This document shows positions 4,943 through 6,938 of a DNA stretch of 6,938 bases, in pieces (within the stretch, counting starts at the first letter, position 1; the number at the start of each line of letters is the position of its first letter). Made by a program: the position numbers and the translations under genes. Where the stretch lies: contig VGSD01000154.1 in the NCBI GenBank assembly GCA_016875155.1, forward strand, positions 1 to 6,938, written 5' to 3'. Source of the DNA: Deltaproteobacteria bacterium (GTDB lineage: Bacteria; Desulfobacterota; BSN033; UBA1163). The notes under the pieces are model-generated. The model searched no databases, was not told the origin of the DNA, and saw nothing but the letters and a program-made list of their open reading frames with translations.

Positions 4943-6454
4943 ATGGATGAGCCCTCTAAAAAACAGCAGATCCTTCAGGACCTGAAGAAACTGGTCCTCT
5001 CCAAGGCTTCTATCGTCTATATCCTCTCGGACGAAGAGGATCGTCTGGAGACCCTTCTCAAAGAGTTTTGCGCTACTTTTCAGCCCAAACCCAAACTCTT
5101 CATCTGGACTCCCTTCCAGGGCCTAATTGGCGAGGAGGAGACGATAGAGAATTCGAAAACCCCCTTCGATGCCCTAGATCGGGTGATCCAGCGAACCGAC
5201 CAGGCCTTCTATCTCTTCGAGGGAATCCATCCCCTGATGAATAGCGATCCTTTGCTCACAAGGAAAATAAAGGATGTCCATCGTGCCCTCCGGAATCGCT
5301 ACTCCACCCTTTTCATCATCGCGCCTGTTCTGGTTGTGCCGGAGGAACTCCGCCGGGATATGGTCATTTACGAACTCCCCATGCCGGACGCCTCTGAAGT
5401 GGAGCGCATCTTAAACAGCGTCGTTACTGGAAGCCCCAATGCCGCCAAACTGACCGAATCTCTGACGCCCGAATTGAAAGAGAATATGGTGAAGGCTGCC
5501 CTCGGACTTTCCCTTGACCAGGCCGCTCGTGCTTTTCGGTCCGCCCTGATTGGAAGGGCAACATTAGATACCTCTGTGATTGATGGGGTCATTGAAGAGA
5601 AAGGTCAGCTGATCAGAAAATCAGGGATCTTGAATTTGGTAACCAACCGGCCCACGCTCGACGAGGTGGGTGGTCTTGAAAACCTCAAGGAATGGTTGAA
5701 GAAACGGGGTAATGTTCTGAGTAAAGAGGGAAAGGCTTTTGGCGTTCAACTCCCTAAAGGCGTTCTCATCACCGGTGTGTCTGGTTGTGGCAAAAGCCTC
5801 TGCGCTAAGGTGTTTGCCTCTTTCTGGGGAGTACCCTTGCTTCACCTCGACATGGCACGTCTCTATGACGGTACCGTAGGAGAACCTGAAAAGGCTCTCC
5901 AGATCGCCCTACAAACCGCGGAAACCGTTGCCCCTTCGGTGCTCTGGATCGATGAGATCGAGGCAGGCATCAGCGTTCAAAGCCAAAAAGCAGGGGGCGG
6001 GGCACAATCGAGGGTTTTCGCCTCTTTCCTCACCTGGATGCAGGAAAAGAAGAACTTTGTCTTCATTGCCGCCACTGCCAACGTCATTGAACTTCTTCCT
6101 CCTGAGGTTTTAAGAAAAGGCCGTTTCGACCAGATCTTCTTTGTCACCCTTCCCAATGCCCAGGAGAGAAAGTCCATTCTCTCCATCCATCTGCAGAGGA
6201 ATGGTGCAGATCTTTCGAAGATTAATTTCAGTATGTTGGTTAAGGTGACAGAGGGGTTTAACGGCGCCGAGATTGAGCAGGCGGTCTATGGGGCCAAGAT
6301 CGATGCTTTTAATGAAGGGCGGCCCCTCACAGAACATGATATCATTATTGCCGCCGGAAATACTGTTCCCCTTTCAACGACGATGAAAGAGGAGATCGGA
6401 AGGATGGAACGGTGGGCTTATAACCGGGCCATTATGGCCTCGAAGAATCAATAA
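4943..6454 (+). CDS. Ycf46-like AAA+ ATPase
   Basis: A 503-residue soluble AAA+ ATPase. The C-terminal module is complete: a VGGLENLKEWLKKR lead-in (242-255), Walker A GVSGCGKS (278-285, Lys284), Walker B VLWIDEIE (333-340, Asp337 and Glu338), sensor 1 AATAN (376-380), an arginine-finger region RKGRFD (391-396) and a lid helix with GFNGAEIEQ (438-446). The N-terminal 230 residues look like a second, degenerate AAA domain without a P-loop. This architecture and the VGGLENLKEWL lead-in match Ycf46, known from algal plastids and cyanobacteria and also found in other bacteria. Its molecular function is not established; a Synechocystis homologue has been tied to photosynthesis and carbon use, which cannot apply directly here. 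The ATG has GAGGA 9 nt upstream. The 3' end overlaps the convergent acidic-protein gene by 7 bp. No membrane segment or signal peptide is seen, so it should be cytoplasmic. Confidence 0.88.
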   Translation: MDEPSKKQQILQDLKKLVLSKASIVYILSDEEDRLETLLKEFCATFQPKPKLFIWTPFQGLIGEEETIENSKTPFDALDRVIQRTDQAFYLFEGIHPLMNSDPLLTRKIKDVHRALRNRYSTLFIIAPVLVVPEELRRDMVIYELPMPDASEVERILNSVVTGSPNAAKLTESLTPELKENMVKAALGLSLDQAARAFRSALIGRATLDTSVIDGVIEEKGQLIRKSGILNLVTNRPTLDEVGGLENLKEWLKKRGNVLSKEGKAFGVQLPKGVLITGVSGCGKSLCAKVFASFWGVPLLHLDMARLYDGTVGEPEKALQIALQTAETVAPSVLWIDEIEAGISVQSQKAGGGAQSRVFASFLTWMQEKKNFVFIAATANVIELLPPEVLRKGRFDQIFFVTLPNAQERKSILSIHLQRNGADLSKINFSMLVKVTEGFNGAEIEQAVYGAKIDAFNEGRPLTEHDIIIAAGNTVPLSTTMKEEIGRMERWAYNRAIMASKNQ

Positions 6455-6759
6455 TCTTCCTCCTCATCATCTTCATCATAATCCTCTTCATCTTCTTCGT
6501 CTCCTTCGTAATCGTCGGCCTCTTCCTCTTCTTCATCTTTCTTCTTACGTTTGGCCTTCAGATCGATCTTCTCGAGGCTATCGTCACCCAGGTCGTCAAT
6601 CACCTCATTAAAGAAGAGCGCCAGGGAAACCAGGTATTCCTCCGGGATTTCCCGGAACCATTCCATCACCTTCTCTGCCATCTCCAGTTTTTCGCTTCCC
6701 GTGGCATTCTCAATCAGGTCAACGGCCTTGCGGTAGTGCTTATTGAATGCGCGGATCAT
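6448..6759 (-). CDS. Small hypothetical protein with a highly acidic C-terminal tail
   Basis: I do not recognise this 103-residue protein. Residues 1-60 look like a compact helical domain with amphipathic stretches (KAVDLIENATGSEKLEMAEK and YLVSLALFFNEVIDDL). A basic patch, KAKRKKK (68-74), precedes a tail (75-103) in which 24 of 29 residues are Asp or Glu; the rest are mainly Tyr, with one Ala and one Gly. The ATG at 6759 has GGGAGG about 10 nt upstream, overlapping the stop of a possible upstream frame. The stop TGA (6450-6448) lies within the last codons of the AAA+ gene, so the two genes converge and share 7 bp. The ordered codon use in the N-terminal part and the ribosome-binding site argue that it is real. 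The acidic tail is encoded by a low-complexity GAA/GAG/GAT/GAC run, prone to length change. Confidence 0.75.
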   Translation of the reverse strand: MIRAFNKHYRKAVDLIENATGSEKLEMAEKVMEWFREIPEEYLVSLALFFNEVIDDLGDDSLEKIDLKAKRKKKDEEEEEADDYEGDEEDEEDYDEDDEEEDY

Positions 6760-6774
6760 AAAACGATTCCCTCC

Positions 6775-6938
6775 CTATGCAAATTGGAGATAAGCCCCAA
6801 AATATTTCATCACTGGAACTCCGATATAAGGATCAAAGATAATTATGGTGCCACAAATTGATTCGTTGTATGTATGCGGGGGAATCAGGGGGGCGAGAGT
6901 CCGGTATACTTGGTATAAATCGAGGTTCGGGTGACCCC
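6775..6938 (-). CDS. Possible 3' end of an unrecognised gene running off the right edge
   Basis: On the minus strand a frame is open from the edge to a TAG at 6777-6775, 53 residues ending FDPYIGVPVMKYFGAYLQFA. The stop overlaps the GGGAGG ribosome-binding site of the acidic-protein gene, and the gap to its start is 15 bp, a typical operon arrangement. I do not recognise the residues. A frame this long can arise by chance in 180 bp, and a second frame on the same strand is also open for about 34 codons. If it is not coding, this stretch would be the upstream region of the small gene, in which I see no clear promoter. Confidence 0.35.
   Translation of the reverse strand, partial: GHPNLDLYQVYRTLAPLIPPHTYNESICGTIIIFDPYIGVPVMKYFGAYLQFA

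Noticed and set aside
6834..6856. TGGCAC on the minus strand upstream of the acidic-protein gene, suggestive of a sigma54 promoter.
   Set aside because: The -12 element lacks the required GC (TTATC instead of TTGCW).
6900..6938. GAGGTTCGGG near the right edge, resembling a tRNA T-arm.
   Set aside because: No matching acceptor, D-arm or anticodon arm can be built from the adjoining sequence.

Overview
The window is a bacterial chromosomal segment of moderate GC, densely coding. The gene content is a futalosine-type menaquinone gene pair (UbiD-like MqnL and UbiA-like MqnP), a TetR regulator, an NMT1/TauA-type solute-binding protein, Lgt, and a Ycf46-like AAA+ ATPase. This suits an anaerobic, Gram-negative-type bacterium of the Desulfobacterota ('deltaproteobacterial') kind. 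That placement is an inference from gene content and protein style; no marker gene here proves it.

Layout: positions 1-4632 hold five genes, all on the minus strand, read right to left: lgt (4632-3862), tetR (3812-3171), mqnL (3116-1680), mqnP (about 1674-814) and a solute-binding protein gene (804 to beyond position 1). mqnL, mqnP and the binding-protein gene are nearly contiguous and look like one operon. Two near-identical palindromes, ATGACC-N4-GGTCAT, lie just upstream of tetR and just upstream of mqnL. They are the best candidates for TetR operators, making this a self-regulated TetR controlling a late menaquinone operon that also carries an exported binding protein.

Positions 4633-4942 form a divergent intergenic region. 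It has two well-formed sigma70-type promoters, one leftward for lgt and one rightward for the AAA+ gene. The rightward one has a perfect 10-bp palindrome in its spacer and is followed by a leader of roughly 210 nt that carries a compound palindromic repeat.

Positions 4943-6454 (plus strand) encode a 503-residue Ycf46-like AAA+ ATPase with an intact C-terminal ATPase module and an N-terminal half that resembles a degenerate AAA domain. It converges, with a 7-bp overlap of the 3' ends, on a minus-strand gene (6759-6448) for a 103-residue protein with an extremely acidic tail. Upstream of that small gene, an open frame runs off the right edge (6938-6775) and may be the 3' end of another gene in the same operon.

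How the genes may work together: MqnP would prenylate the bicyclic futalosine-pathway product and MqnL would decarboxylate it, giving menaquinone for anaerobic respiration. Lgt is an independent envelope housekeeping gene. No RNA gene, insertion sequence or CRISPR array was seen.
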